Of a stretch of 64,000 bases of DNA, positions 29,925 to 39,996 are shown one piece after another. The DNA is taken from contig CACKWQ010000002.1 of assembly GCA_902603925.1 (NCBI GenBank), positions 1 to 64,000 of the forward strand. The letters run 5' to 3'. Every line of letters begins with the position of its first letter. The first letter of the stretch is position 1. The notes under the pieces are model-generated. The model worked only from the letters and a program-made list of their open reading frames with translations. It did no database searches and was not told the DNA's origin. A program made the position numbers and the translations under genes. Source of the stretch: an uncultured Pelagibacteraceae bacterium. Its GTDB lineage: Bacteria > Pseudomonadota > Alphaproteobacteria > Pelagibacterales > Pelagibacteraceae.

Positions 29925-31492
29925 TGTTAAAAAAAATTTTTACTCTTTTTAAAATAGCACGTGCGTTAGCTTTGTCAGATGCATTAGAGGTAATATATAA
30001 ATTTCACCAACCACCGCTCTTAATTAAACTTTTGTTTAGAATTTTATCAATTTCATTTTCTAAGAGGAGTTCAAATTCTAAAGATATAAGTGATGAGGAA
30101 AAGTTATGTAATTCAATACAAAATATGGGCACAAGTTTTATAAAATTAGGGCAGTTTCTATCAACAAGACCAGATATAATTGGTGATAGATTGTCAGGCA
30201 AACTTGAGAAACTCCAAGATAGAGTTCCAGCATTTTCAACAATAGAAGCAAAAGATATTATTAAAAATAATATAGGCAGTGAAAATTTTAATCTTATAAT
30301 TAACTTAAGTGAACCAATAGCTGCTGCTTCTATCGCTCAAGTTCATAAAGCCCAAATCAATGATGAAGGAATTATTAAGGATGTAGCTATAAAAGTATTG
30401 AGACCAAATATAAAAAAATTATTTAACGAACAAATAGATGCATTAATGCTTCTCGCATATATAATTGAAGGTCTTGCCAAAAAAACTAGGAGATTAAGAT
30501 TAGTCGAAGTTGTTTTTTTGTTAAAACAGATTACGAATCATGAAATGGATTTAAGATTTGAAGCTGCAGCAGCAAATGAGTATGCCGAAAATACTAAAAA
30601 CGATAATGGTTTTTATGTTCCAAAAATATATTGGAACTTTACAAGTGAAGAGGTTCTTACATTAGATTGGATTGATGGAGTTTCTATTAGAGAAAAAGAT
30701 AGGTTAATTGAGAAGAATATAAATATAAATCAAATTGCATCTGATGTAATACAACACTTTCTACGTCATGCTGTTAGGGACGGGTTTTTCCATGCAGATA
30801 TGCACCAAGGAAATTTATTTATAAATGAAAATGGACAAATAGTTCCTGTCGACTTTGGCATTATGGGTAGGATCGATAAAATAAATAGAAGATTTTTAGC
30901 TGAGATTCTTTACGGATTTATTAGAAGAGACTATAAAAAAGTCGCGGAAGTTCATATATTAGCTGGTCTGGTACCTGCAAACACACAATTGGAACCGCTT
31001 TCACAAGCTTTGAGATCAATTGGAGAACCAATTTTTGGTCAAAAAGTGAAAGATATATCTGGAGGGAAACTTTTAAAACAGCTTTTTGATATTACAGATA
31101 AGTTTAATATGCAAACACAGCCACAATTATTAATGCTTCAAAAAACAATGGTAGTTGTTGAAGGCGTTGCAAGAAGGTTGAATCCTGATACAAATATTTG
31201 GGAGACATCTAGACCAGTATTAGAGAGTTGGCTGAAAGAAACAAAAAGTCCAATTAATAATTTTACTGAAAATTTAAAGGCAACAGCAGACGCAGTCAAG
31301 AAATTGCCCGATCTACCCGAAATAATGGATAAGGCAAATCAAGCACTAACATATCTTGCTAGCGGACAGATACCTCAATCCTCTAATTCTTACTCTGCTT
31401 TTAAAGAAAAACAACTTGAGTTAAAAACTTTAAGAAATCAAAGTATTATTGGTATTTTATTGCTTGTATTTTTAGGTTTCATGGTATTTTAA
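29924..31492 (+). CDS. ubiB: Ubiquinone biosynthesis ABC1/AarF-like kinase
   Basis: GTSFIKLGQFLSTRPD, AAASIAQVHKAQ, FFHADMHQGNLF. Confidence 0.95.
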   Translation: MLKKIFTLFKIARALALSDALEVIYKFHQPPLLIKLLFRILSISFSKRSSNSKDISDEEKLCNSIQNMGTSFIKLGQFLSTRPDIIGDRLSGKLEKLQDRVPAFSTIEAKDIIKNNIGSENFNLIINLSEPIAAASIAQVHKAQINDEGIIKDVAIKVLRPNIKKLFNEQIDALMLLAYIIEGLAKKTRRLRLVEVVFLLKQITNHEMDLRFEAAAANEYAENTKNDNGFYVPKIYWNFTSEEVLTLDWIDGVSIREKDRLIEKNININQIASDVIQHFLRHAVRDGFFHADMHQGNLFINENGQIVPVDFGIMGRIDKINRRFLAEILYGFIRRDYKKVAEVHILAGLVPANTQLEPLSQALRSIGEPIFGQKVKDISGGKLLKQLFDITDKFNMQTQPQLLMLQKTMVVVEGVARRLNPDTNIWETSRPVLESWLKETKSPINNFTENLKATADAVKKLPDLPEIMDKANQALTYLASGQIPQSSNSYSAFKEKQLELKTLRNQSIIGILLLVFLGFMVF

Positions 31493-31499
31493 TTTTAAT

Positions 31500-32708
31500 A
31501 TGAAAATTTTAAGTAAGAAAAAAATATTACTAATTATTTGTGGTGGAATAGCAGCATATAAAAGTCTGGATTTTATTAGATCTCTGAAAAAAGAGGGAGC
31601 TTATGTAAAAACAATCCTAACAAAATCAGCTGAAAAATTTGTTACACCTTTATCAGTAGCTTCTTTATCTCAAGAAAAAGTATATACAGAATTATTCAAT
31701 CATGAAAATGAGTCTGATATGGATCACATATCACTATCGAGATGGGCTGATATTATTATAGTGTCCCCGGCAACTGCAAATACAATGTCAAAAATTAGTG
31801 GAGGATTTGCAGATGACTTGGCGTCAACAGTTATTTTAGCTTCAAATAAGAAAATTTTTATTTCCCCTGCGATGAACGTAAGAATGTGGGAGCATCCATC
31901 AAATAAAAAAAATGTAGAAATTCTTAAGGGTTATGGGTACGAATTTATTGGGCCAGACATAGGAGAAATGGCATGTGGAGAATATGGTGAAGGTAAAATG
32001 ATTGAACCAAAAGAATTGTTAAAAAACATAGAGAGATATTTTAAAAATTTATATAGTAATAAAGATTATAAAGCCTTAGTAACAGCGGGTCCAACACAGG
32101 AATATATCGATCCAGTTAGATATATTTCCAATCGTTCAAGTGGCAAACAAGGCTATGAAATTGCCAAGTCACTCAGCGATAGTGGTTTCGATACAACTTT
32201 AATTAGTGGACCAACTCAGTTACCGAGCCCGCCTAATGTAAAAACTTTAAGAGTAACTTCTTCACAAGAAATGTTTGATCTGACTATGAAAAATTTACCT
32301 GTTGATGTAGCAATATTTTCAGCAGCTGTCTCTGATTATAAAGCTAAAGAAATATATGATAAAAAAATTAAAAAGAGAAGTGACGCATTATATTTAGAAT
32401 TAGAAAGGAATATAGATATACTAGATAAAGTTTCCAAACATAATTCCTTAAGACCAAAAATTGTTATTGGTTTTGCAGCCGAAACAAATGATATGAAAAA
32501 AAATGCAGAGAAAAAATTATCCTATAAGAATTGCGATTGGATAATTGCAAATGATGTGAGTAGAAAAGATATTGGATTCGAGTCTGACATGAACGAAGTT
32601 TCAATTTATTATAATAATGAAGATAGGAAATCTGAAAAATTGTCTAAAACAACAAAGTTGAGTATAGCAAAACAAATAGTCCAAAAAATAGTTTCAAGTC
32701 TAAATTAA
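31500..32708 (+). CDS. coaBC: Phosphopantothenoylcysteine decarboxylase/synthase
   Basis: GGIAAYKSLDFIR, SPAMNVRMWEHP, TAGPTQEYIDPVRYISNRSSGKQG. Confidence 0.96.
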   Translation: MKILSKKKILLIICGGIAAYKSLDFIRSLKKEGAYVKTILTKSAEKFVTPLSVASLSQEKVYTELFNHENESDMDHISLSRWADIIIVSPATANTMSKISGGFADDLASTVILASNKKIFISPAMNVRMWEHPSNKKNVEILKGYGYEFIGPDIGEMACGEYGEGKMIEPKELLKNIERYFKNLYSNKDYKALVTAGPTQEYIDPVRYISNRSSGKQGYEIAKSLSDSGFDTTLISGPTQLPSPPNVKTLRVTSSQEMFDLTMKNLPVDVAIFSAAVSDYKAKEIYDKKIKKRSDALYLELERNIDILDKVSKHNSLRPKIVIGFAAETNDMKKNAEKKLSYKNCDWIIANDVSRKDIGFESDMNEVSIYYNNEDRKSEKLSKTTKLSIAKQIVQKIVSSLN

Positions 32709-32712
32709 CCTA

Positions 32713-33150
32713 ATGATTAAGGTTCAAATAAAAAAACTTAATTCTAAAGTAAAAATTCCAAAGTATAAGACAGAAGGTTCCTCTGGAGTTGATTTGGAAG
32801 CATTTATAGAAAAACCCTTGATAATCAATCCAAAATCATCGAAATTGATTCCGACAGGAATTTCTATATCGATGCCTAAAGATTGTGAAGTGCAAATAAG
32901 ACCTCGCTCAGGTCTTGCAGCAAAATCAAATATCAGTGTATTAAATACACCGGGTACGATTGATAGCGATTATAGGGGAGAAATTAAAATAATTTTATTT
33001 AATCATGGGAATGAAAAATTTACTGTAAATAATGGGGATAGAATCGCTCAAATGGTATTAATGCCAGTATTAAAATTTCGATTTAACGAAGTAGATGAAT
33101 TGACAAACACAAATAGAGGGTCTAGCGGTTTTGGTTCAACAGGTAAATGA
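32713..33150 (+). CDS. dut: dUTPase
   Basis: GSSGVDLEA, RPRSGLAAK, GTIDSDYRGE, NRGSSGFGSTG motifs. Confidence 0.96.
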   Translation: MIKVQIKKLNSKVKIPKYKTEGSSGVDLEAFIEKPLIINPKSSKLIPTGISISMPKDCEVQIRPRSGLAAKSNISVLNTPGTIDSDYRGEIKIILFNHGNEKFTVNNGDRIAQMVLMPVLKFRFNEVDELTNTNRGSSGFGSTGK

Positions 33151-33893
33151 ATTCAAAATTAAACAAAAATCAAATTCAGAGATATTCTAGACAAATAATA
33201 CTAAAAAATATAGGCACACTAGGCCAAAAAAAAATTATACAATCAAAAGTATTAATCATCGGCATGGGGGGATTAGGTTGCCCTGTTGCAGAATTTTTAA
33301 CTAGAGCAGGAATTGGCCAATTGGGGATTATTGACTTCGATAGTGTAGAATTATCAAATATTCATCGTCAAAGCCTTTATGATGCAAATGATTTAAAAAA
33401 GTTTAAAGTTATAGCTGCAAAAAATAAATTAAGAAGAATTAATTCAAAAACAAAGATTATTTGTCATAAAATAAGGTTAGACAAAAATAATTATAATAAA
33501 ATTATAGGTGAATATAATTATATAGTTGACGGTTCTGATAATTTTAAAACTAAATTTTTAATAAACGATTTCTGCAAAAGATTTAAAAAATTTCTTGTAA
33601 CTGCAGCAATCAGTAAATTTGATGGACATATTTTTACATTTGATTTCAAAAAAAAGAAAACACCTTGTATACGAAGTTTTTTTCAAGAAAATGATATTTC
33701 AGAGGATATATTAAATTGTGAGGATGATGGAATTTTAGGAACAGTTGCGGGTGTTATAGGCACCATGCAAGCGAATGAGATTATAAAAAAAATTTTAAAC
33801 ATAGGGAATGATCTAAATGGTAAAATTTTAATTCTAGATTTACTAAATTTAAATTTCAGAAAAGTAAAGTTTAAAAAACTCAAAAATATTTAG
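33147..33893 (+). CDS. HesA/MoeB/ThiF family E1-like adenylyltransferase
   Basis: RYSRQIIL, GMGGLGCPVAEFLTRAGIGQLGIIDFDSVELSNIHRQ. Confidence 0.92.
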   Translation: MNSKLNKNQIQRYSRQIILKNIGTLGQKKIIQSKVLIIGMGGLGCPVAEFLTRAGIGQLGIIDFDSVELSNIHRQSLYDANDLKKFKVIAAKNKLRRINSKTKIICHKIRLDKNNYNKIIGEYNYIVDGSDNFKTKFLINDFCKRFKKFLVTAAISKFDGHIFTFDFKKKKTPCIRSFFQENDISEDILNCEDDGILGTVAGVIGTMQANEIIKKILNIGNDLNGKILILDLLNLNFRKVKFKKLKNI

Positions 33894-33898
33894 TCAAT

Positions 33899-34348
33899 AT
33901 GTATTTTAAGAAAAAACAGATAGTACTTCTTTTTTTATTTTTATTTTCACATTCTGCGAACTCATTTGATAATTATTTTTTAATGCTTAAAAATAATAAA
34001 GTAAATGTAAGGTATGGTCCAAGTTTCGATTATCCAATAAAATATATTTATAAAAAAAAGTATTTACCAGTTGAGGTAATTGATGAGAAAGATAATTTTA
34101 GAAGAATAATTGATCATAAAAAAAATAGTGGTTGGATACATAGATCGCAATTAAAGGACATTAATTCATTTATAATCATTGAAGAGCAAATATTATTTAG
34201 TAAACCCTCAAAATTTTCAAAACCGCTTGTATTGCTTGGTAAAGGTAGACTTTTATTAATTAGGAAATGTAAAAAACACTGGTGTCAGGTGAAAACTGAC
34301 AAAATAACAGGATGGGTGGAGGTTATTAATGTTTGGGGAAAATCTTAA
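33899..34348 (+). CDS. Secreted bacterial SH3-domain protein
   Basis: Signal peptide; NVRYGPSFDYPI, SGWIHRSQL, KITGWVE repeats. Confidence 0.82.
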   Translation: MYFKKKQIVLLFLFLFSHSANSFDNYFLMLKNNKVNVRYGPSFDYPIKYIYKKKYLPVEVIDEKDNFRRIIDHKKNSGWIHRSQLKDINSFIIIEEQILFSKPSKFSKPLVLLGKGRLLLIRKCKKHWCQVKTDKITGWVEVINVWGKS

Positions 34349-34354
34349 AATTAA

Positions 34355-34600
34355 TTATTTTTTTATATATTTGCTAGCCCAAAACTTATCCAGTAAAAAA
34401 TACCATACAGAGTTTGCTAATGGTTCCACTATGGCGTCTGTAAGTGCTATTAAAAAAGAAACGTCAGCTATTAACATTAAACATGTTATTGCTATTACAA
34501 AATGACCAATTGTATATATTAATGTTCTTAATAAAGAGCCGGAACTCTCTCTTAGGAATTTCTTACTTGTATGAAATAGACCTTGTGTTAATTCTGTCAT
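34355..34600 (-). CDS. DUF2061-like small membrane protein
   Basis: SLLRTLIYTIGHFVIAITCLMLIADVSFLIALTDAIVEPLANSVWYFLLDKFW pattern. Confidence 0.7.
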   Translation of the reverse strand: MTELTQGLFHTSKKFLRESSGSLLRTLIYTIGHFVIAITCLMLIADVSFLIALTDAIVEPLANSVWYFLLDKFWASKYIKK

Positions 34601-34602
34601 TT

Positions 34603-36816
34603 TTATTTGTTTTTTGTATCAAATCTATCCAGGTTCATTGTTTTATTCCATGCATGTATAAAGTCATTCACAAACTTCTTTTCAGAACCTTCACAAGCAT
34701 AAACTTCTGCTAATGCTCTTAGTTGAGAATTTGATCCGAAAATAAGATCAACACGTGTTCCTTTCCATTTAATTTTTTTTGTTCTTCTGTCTTCTCCATA
34801 AAATAATTGTTCTTTATCATCAGCTTCTCTCCAAGAAATATTCATATCTAAAAGATTTGTAAAGTAATCGTTTGTAAGACTCTCTGGTTTGTTTGTGAAA
34901 ACCCCTAATTTAGAACCATCAAAATTTGTATTTAACACTCTCATACCTCCAATTAATACAGTCATTTCGGGACCAGTAAGACCCATTAACTGGGCTTTAT
35001 CAATTAACATTTCTTCTCCTGAAGTTTTAATATTTTTATTTAAATAATTTCTAAAACCGTCTGCAACTGGTTCTAAAATATTAAACGAAAATTCATCAGT
35101 TTGTTTTTGAGATGCATCTCCCCTTCCCGGTAAAAAAGAAACTTTAATATTATGACCGGCTTTTTTTGCAGCCTTTTCTATTGCTGTATTTCCACCTAAA
35201 ACAATTAGATCTGCAATAGAAACTAATTTTTTATTTCTATCAAAGCCTTGTTTAATTTTCTCTAAAACTTTTATTACTTTATCGACATTTGCTGTTTTAT
35301 TTATTTTCCAATCTTTTTGAGGTGATAATCTTATTCTAGAACCGTTTGCTCCTCCTCTTTTATCAGATCCTCTAAACGTAGAAGCAGAAGCCCAAGCAGT
35401 AGATACTAATTGAGATATTGAAAGCCCTGATTTTAATATCTCATTTTTAAGCTTGCTAATATCTTTTGTGGTTAATTTATACTTATTTTTTGGTATTGGA
35501 TCTTGCCATATCAATTCTTCTTTTGGGATATCTGGGCCTAAATAACATGCTCTTGGTCCCATATCTCTGTGTGTAAGTTTGAACCAAGCTCTTGCGAAAG
35601 CATCGTGAAATTCTTTTGGATTTTTGTGAAAATGTTTGGTTATTGGGCCATAACTTGGATCAACTTTTAAAGATATATCAGTTGTTTGCATCATCGGGGG
35701 ATGCATTTTTCCTTTAACGTGGGCATCAGGAACCATTTTAATGTGTTGTCCATTTTTTTTGGGTGTCCATTGATGTGCTCCTGCTGGACTTTTTGTTAAC
35801 TCCCATTCGTGGTCATATAAACAATCTAAGTACCCCATATCCCACTTTATCGGATTTTGTGTCCAGGCACCCTCTATTCCACTACTAATCGCATCAACAC
35901 CCTTTCCACTTTTGTAATTACTATTCCAGCCGGTAGATTGTTCGTGAATCTTAGATCCTTCAGGCTCAGGTCCTTTATGCGACTCTGGCGCTGCACCATG
36001 AGACTTACCAAAAGTATGTCCTCCAGCCACTAATGCTGCAGTTTCATAATCGTTCATAGCCATTCTACCGAATGTTTCTCTGATATCATGGGCGGCTAGA
36101 TAAGGATCTGGATTTGCATCAGGCCCTTGCGGGTTCACATAAATTAGACCCATGTGAGATGCTCCCAAAGGTTGTTCTAAATTTCTTTTTCCACTATATC
36201 TATTTACTCCTAGCCATTCCTTTTCAGATCCCCAGTAAATATCATCTTCTGGTTCCCATATATCCTCTCTTCCTGCTCCAAAACCAAATGTTTTAAATCC
36301 CATTGAGTCCAGTGCCACATTTCCAACAAGTATAAATAGGTCTGCCCAAGATATTTTATTTCCATATTTCTTCTTTATGGGCCAAAGAAGTAATCTAGCT
36401 TTATCTAAGTTTACGTTATCAGGCCAGCTATTTAGGGGAGCAAATCTTTGATTGCCTGTTCCTGCTCCGCCTCTACCGTCGGCTGTTCTATAAGTTCCTG
36501 CAGCATGCCAGGCTAATCTTATAAAAAGAGGTCCATAATGACCATAATCAGCTGGCCACCAATCTTGTGAGTCAGTCATTAATTTATAAAGATCTTTTTT
36601 AAGTTTTTTGTAATTCAGTTTTTTAAATTCTTTTGCATATTTAAATTTAGCATCCATTGGATTTACCAATGGTGAATGAAGAGCTAGAATTTTTAAGTTT
36701 AAACCATTCGGCCACCAATCTTTATTTGATGTTCCCTTGCCCGTTGGATGTTTTGGTGGAGTGCCTCTACCTGTAAATGGACATTTAGATTTTTCTTTTA
36801 ATATTTCTTTACTCAT
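34603..36816 (-). CDS. katG: Catalase-peroxidase
   Basis: [47 protein letters not shown]; 737 aa. Confidence 0.97.
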   Translation of the reverse strand: MSKEILKEKSKCPFTGRGTPPKHPTGKGTSNKDWWPNGLNLKILALHSPLVNPMDAKFKYAKEFKKLNYKKLKKDLYKLMTDSQDWWPADYGHYGPLFIRLAWHAAGTYRTADGRGGAGTGNQRFAPLNSWPDNVNLDKARLLLWPIKKKYGNKISWADLFILVGNVALDSMGFKTFGFGAGREDIWEPEDDIYWGSEKEWLGVNRYSGKRNLEQPLGASHMGLIYVNPQGPDANPDPYLAAHDIRETFGRMAMNDYETAALVAGGHTFGKSHGAAPESHKGPEPEGSKIHEQSTGWNSNYKSGKGVDAISSGIEGAWTQNPIKWDMGYLDCLYDHEWELTKSPAGAHQWTPKKNGQHIKMVPDAHVKGKMHPPMMQTTDISLKVDPSYGPITKHFHKNPKEFHDAFARAWFKLTHRDMGPRACYLGPDIPKEELIWQDPIPKNKYKLTTKDISKLKNEILKSGLSISQLVSTAWASASTFRGSDKRGGANGSRIRLSPQKDWKINKTANVDKVIKVLEKIKQGFDRNKKLVSIADLIVLGGNTAIEKAAKKAGHNIKVSFLPGRGDASQKQTDEFSFNILEPVADGFRNYLNKNIKTSGEEMLIDKAQLMGLTGPEMTVLIGGMRVLNTNFDGSKLGVFTNKPESLTNDYFTNLLDMNISWREADDKEQLFYGEDRRTKKIKWKGTRVDLIFGSNSQLRALAEVYACEGSEKKFVNDFIHAWNKTMNLDRFDTKNK

Positions 36817-36832
36817 ATAGAGATTATAACTA

Positions 36833-36845
36833 TTCTAAACTAGAA
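36833..36845. promoter_or_regulatory. Palindrome TTCTA-AAC-TAGAA upstream of katG, candidate Irr/Fur-family operator
   Basis: Perfect 5-bp arms, 16 nt upstream of katG ATG, adjacent to irr. Confidence 0.35.
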
Positions 36846-36894
36846 ATCAACTGACATGAGACAGTTTTTCTCGAAAAAATTTATATTGAATTTC

Positions 36895-37308
36895 TTATCT
36901 ATTTTGAACTTTAATTAAAACCTCAATAGATTTTATTTTTTTGCTTGGTGGAACTTTTTTTACAATTACTGGTTCGACTTCTTCATAATCAATGTCTATT
37001 AATTCTTTTTTGTCTTCATCATAAAAGTGATGATGATTTGTTGTATTTGTATCATAATAACTTTTATCAGAATTTATAGATATTTCTTTTAAATATCCTT
37101 TTTTTAAGAAAGCTTGAACTGTGTTATAAATAGTAGCTAATGATATTTTGTCTACAGTTTCTTTTGAAATAATTTGAGCTAATTCATTTATAGAAAAATG
37201 AAAAGTTTTTTCTTTATTGAAAAGTATTTCACAAATTTTAATTCTTTGTTTAGTAGGTCTTAAGCCTGAGTTTCTTAATTTTGAACTAAAATCCTTAATA
37301 TTGCTCAT
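36895..37308 (-). CDS. irr: Irr-like Fur-family regulator (start trimmed to MSNIKDFSSK)
   Basis: GLRPTKQRIKICEILF, NHHHFYDED; position next to fabA-fabB-fabI as in other alphaproteobacteria. Confidence 0.85.
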   Translation of the reverse strand: MSNIKDFSSKLRNSGLRPTKQRIKICEILFNKEKTFHFSINELAQIISKETVDKISLATIYNTVQAFLKKGYLKEISINSDKSYYDTNTTNHHHFYDEDKKELIDIDYEEVEPVIVKKVPPSKKIKSIEVLIKVQNR

Positions 37309-37376
37309 AAAATAACGAATTATTATGCTCAAAATGTATATTAAAATATGCCATAATCAAGTAATAAGGTACTTTT

Positions 37377-37877
37377 ATGCGTAAAAATTCCTTCAATTAT
37401 GATGATTTAATAAGTTGTGGAAATGGTGATCTTTTTGGCCCGGGAAATGCAAAACTACCGTTACCTCCTATGCTGATGTTTGACAGAATAAGTGAAATTA
37501 GAGAAAATAGGGGTGATTTTAAAAAGGGATTAATAAAGGCTGAATTGGATATTAAAAATGATCTTTGGTTTTTTGACTGTCATTTTAGAGAAGATCCTGT
37601 AATGCCTGGGTGTTTAGGGCTAGACGCAATGTGGCAATTAGTTGGATTTTATTTAGGATGGTTAGGAAATCCAGGAAGAGGAAGAGCATTAGGTGTTGGG
37701 ACAGTTAAGTTTACAGGCGAAGTTTTAAAAAAAGCAAAATTAGTGAAATATGAAATTAATATGAAAAAAATCATGTCTCCTGGAGGAACTACAGTTGGTC
37801 TAGCAAATGGTATTGTTTTTGCTGATGATAAAAAAATATATTCAGCAGATGGATTGAAGGTGGGTTTATTTAAATAA
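37377..37877 (+). CDS. fabA: 3-hydroxydecanoyl-ACP dehydratase/isomerase
   Basis: [34 protein letters not shown]. Confidence 0.96.
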   Translation: MRKNSFNYDDLISCGNGDLFGPGNAKLPLPPMLMFDRISEIRENRGDFKKGLIKAELDIKNDLWFFDCHFREDPVMPGCLGLDAMWQLVGFYLGWLGNPGRGRALGVGTVKFTGEVLKKAKLVKYEINMKKIMSPGGTTVGLANGIVFADDKKIYSADGLKVGLFK

Positions 37878-39088
37878 TGAGAAGGGTAGTAATTACAGGT
37901 TTGGGAATTGTTTCATGTCTTGGAAATAATCAAGCTGAGGTTTATAATTCATTATTAAACTCTAAATCTGGTATTTCTTTTTCTGAAGATTATAAAGAGC
38001 ATAATTTAAAGAGTCATGTTCATGGAAAACCAAAATTGAAACTTGAGGATTATATTGATAGAAAAACTATTAGGTTCATGGGTTCAGGTTCTGCATATAA
38101 TTTTATTGCAATGAAAGAAGCAATTAAAGACTCAGGATTAGAAGATAAGGATGTTAGTAATTTTAAAACTGGTATTGTTATGGGTTCAGGCGGACCATCA
38201 ATTGAAAATGTAATTTTAGCAGCTGATAAAACAAGAGCAAAAACTCCAAAATTAATGGGACCCTTTATAGTACCAAGAACTATGGCAAGCACAGCCTCGG
38301 CAACACTAGCAGTTCCATTTAAAATAAAGGGGACTAATTACACAATGAGTTCTGCATGTGCTACAAGTGGACACTGTATTGGTAATTCTATGGAGCTCAT
38401 TCAAATGGGAAAACAAGATATAGTATTTGCAGGTGGAAGTGAGGAAATACACTGGGCAATGACAGCAATGTTTGATGCAATGACTGCACTTTCATCAAAA
38501 TATAATGATACACCAGAAAAAGCATCAAGAGCGTACGATAAAGCAAGGGATGGTTTTGTTATTGCAGGAGGTGGTGGAGTTTTAGTACTCGAAGAATATG
38601 AGCATGCAAAAGCTAGAGGTGCAAAAATATATGCAGAGTTAACAGGCTATGGCGCAACCTCAGATGGATACGATATGGTGGCACCATCTGGTGAAGGAGC
38701 TGTTAGATGTATGAAAATGGCTATGGCAACTTCAAAAAATAAAATTGATTATATAAATACCCATGGAACCTCAACTCCAGTTGGAGATATTACTGAATTA
38801 AATGCTGTAAAAGAAGCATTCGGGACTGAAATACCTAAAATAAGCTCAACTAAGTCTCTATCGGGACATCCATTAGGAGCAGCTTCAGTACATGAAGCAA
38901 TATATTGTCTAATAATGATGAAAAATAATTTTATTGCAGCATCAGCAAATATAAATGAAATGGATGATGATGCAAAAAAATTTCCTATAATCGAAAAAGT
39001 TGAAACTGATGTAACATTAAACTCTGTTATGTCTAATAGTTTTGGTTTTGGTGGCACTAATGCAGCATTAATTTTTGAAAAGGTTTAA
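37877..39088 (+). CDS. fabB: Beta-ketoacyl-ACP synthase I
   Basis: [12 protein letters not shown] active Cys, [22 protein letters not shown]. Confidence 0.96.
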   Translation: MRRVVITGLGIVSCLGNNQAEVYNSLLNSKSGISFSEDYKEHNLKSHVHGKPKLKLEDYIDRKTIRFMGSGSAYNFIAMKEAIKDSGLEDKDVSNFKTGIVMGSGGPSIENVILAADKTRAKTPKLMGPFIVPRTMASTASATLAVPFKIKGTNYTMSSACATSGHCIGNSMELIQMGKQDIVFAGGSEEIHWAMTAMFDAMTALSSKYNDTPEKASRAYDKARDGFVIAGGGGVLVLEEYEHAKARGAKIYAELTGYGATSDGYDMVAPSGEGAVRCMKMAMATSKNKIDYINTHGTSTPVGDITELNAVKEAFGTEIPKISSTKSLSGHPLGAASVHEAIYCLIMMKNNFIAASANINEMDDDAKKFPIIEKVETDVTLNSVMSNSFGFGGTNAALIFEKV

Positions 39089-39090
39089 CA

Positions 39091-39876
39091 ATGGATTTAA
39101 TGAAAGGTAAAAAGGGACTTATAATGGGCGTTGCTAACGAAAGGTCGATCGCTTGGGGTATATCTCAAAAACTTTTTAGTTCTAAAGCGGAACTTGCTTT
39201 TACTTATCTCGGAGATGCTTTAAAAAAGAGAGTTGTTCCTCTAGCAGAGAAGTTAAATTCGAATGTAACATTTAGTTGCGACGTAGAAAAAAAAGAGGAA
39301 ATTATAAAGCTGTTTCAAGATATAAAATCTAAGTGGGGTAAGATAGACTTTGTTGTTCATGCGGTTGCATTTTCAGATAAATCTGAGTTATCAGGAGAAT
39401 ATTTAAATACTACAAGAGAGAACTTTTTAAGAAGTATGTTAATATCTTGTTTCTCTTTTACAGAAGTTGCTAAAGAGGCATCTAAGATTATGAATGAAGG
39501 TGGAAGCATGATAACATTAAGTTACGAAGCAAATAAAGCTATCCCAAACTATAATGTAATGGGTGTATGTAAGGCTGCTTTAGAATCAAGTGTTAAATAT
39601 TTAGCAAGAGATTTAGGTAAGAGAGGAATAAGAGTTAATGCAATAAGTGCTGGTCCTATCAAAACTCTTGCTGCGTCCGCTATAGGTGATGCAAAATTTT
39701 TGTACAAATGGAATGCGGACCATTCTTTCCTGAAAAGAAATGTTGACAATTTAGATGTAGGAAACTCTGCATTATATCTTTTAAGTGATATGGCAAGTGG
39801 TGTCACTGGTGAGATACACTATGTGGATGCTGGATATAATAAAGTTGGAATGCCTGATCCAAAAAATATTACCTAG
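39091..39876 (+). CDS. fabI: Enoyl-ACP reductase
   Basis: GVANERSIAWGI, YNVMGVCKAALESSVKYLA, RVNAISAGPIKTLAA. Confidence 0.95.
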   Translation: MDLMKGKKGLIMGVANERSIAWGISQKLFSSKAELAFTYLGDALKKRVVPLAEKLNSNVTFSCDVEKKEEIIKLFQDIKSKWGKIDFVVHAVAFSDKSELSGEYLNTTRENFLRSMLISCFSFTEVAKEASKIMNEGGSMITLSYEANKAIPNYNVMGVCKAALESSVKYLARDLGKRGIRVNAISAGPIKTLAASAIGDAKFLYKWNADHSFLKRNVDNLDVGNSALYLLSDMASGVTGEIHYVDAGYNKVGMPDPKNIT

Positions 39877-39996
39877 ATGTCAAAAAGATATAATGGAAAA
39901 TCGTTTAAAGACTCAAGTTTAATGAAAAAACCTAAGTTAACTTTTAAGGAAAAAAGGAAATTTAAAAAATTTAAAAAAAAAAGTAAAGATTTATAG
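39877..39996 (+). CDS. Candidate 39-aa basic protein MSKRYNGKSFKDSSLMKKPKLTFKEKRKFKKFKKKSKDL (not in ORF track)
   Basis: ATG immediately follows fabI TAG; strongly basic. Confidence 0.55.
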   Translation: MSKRYNGKSFKDSSLMKKPKLTFKEKRKFKKFKKKSKDL

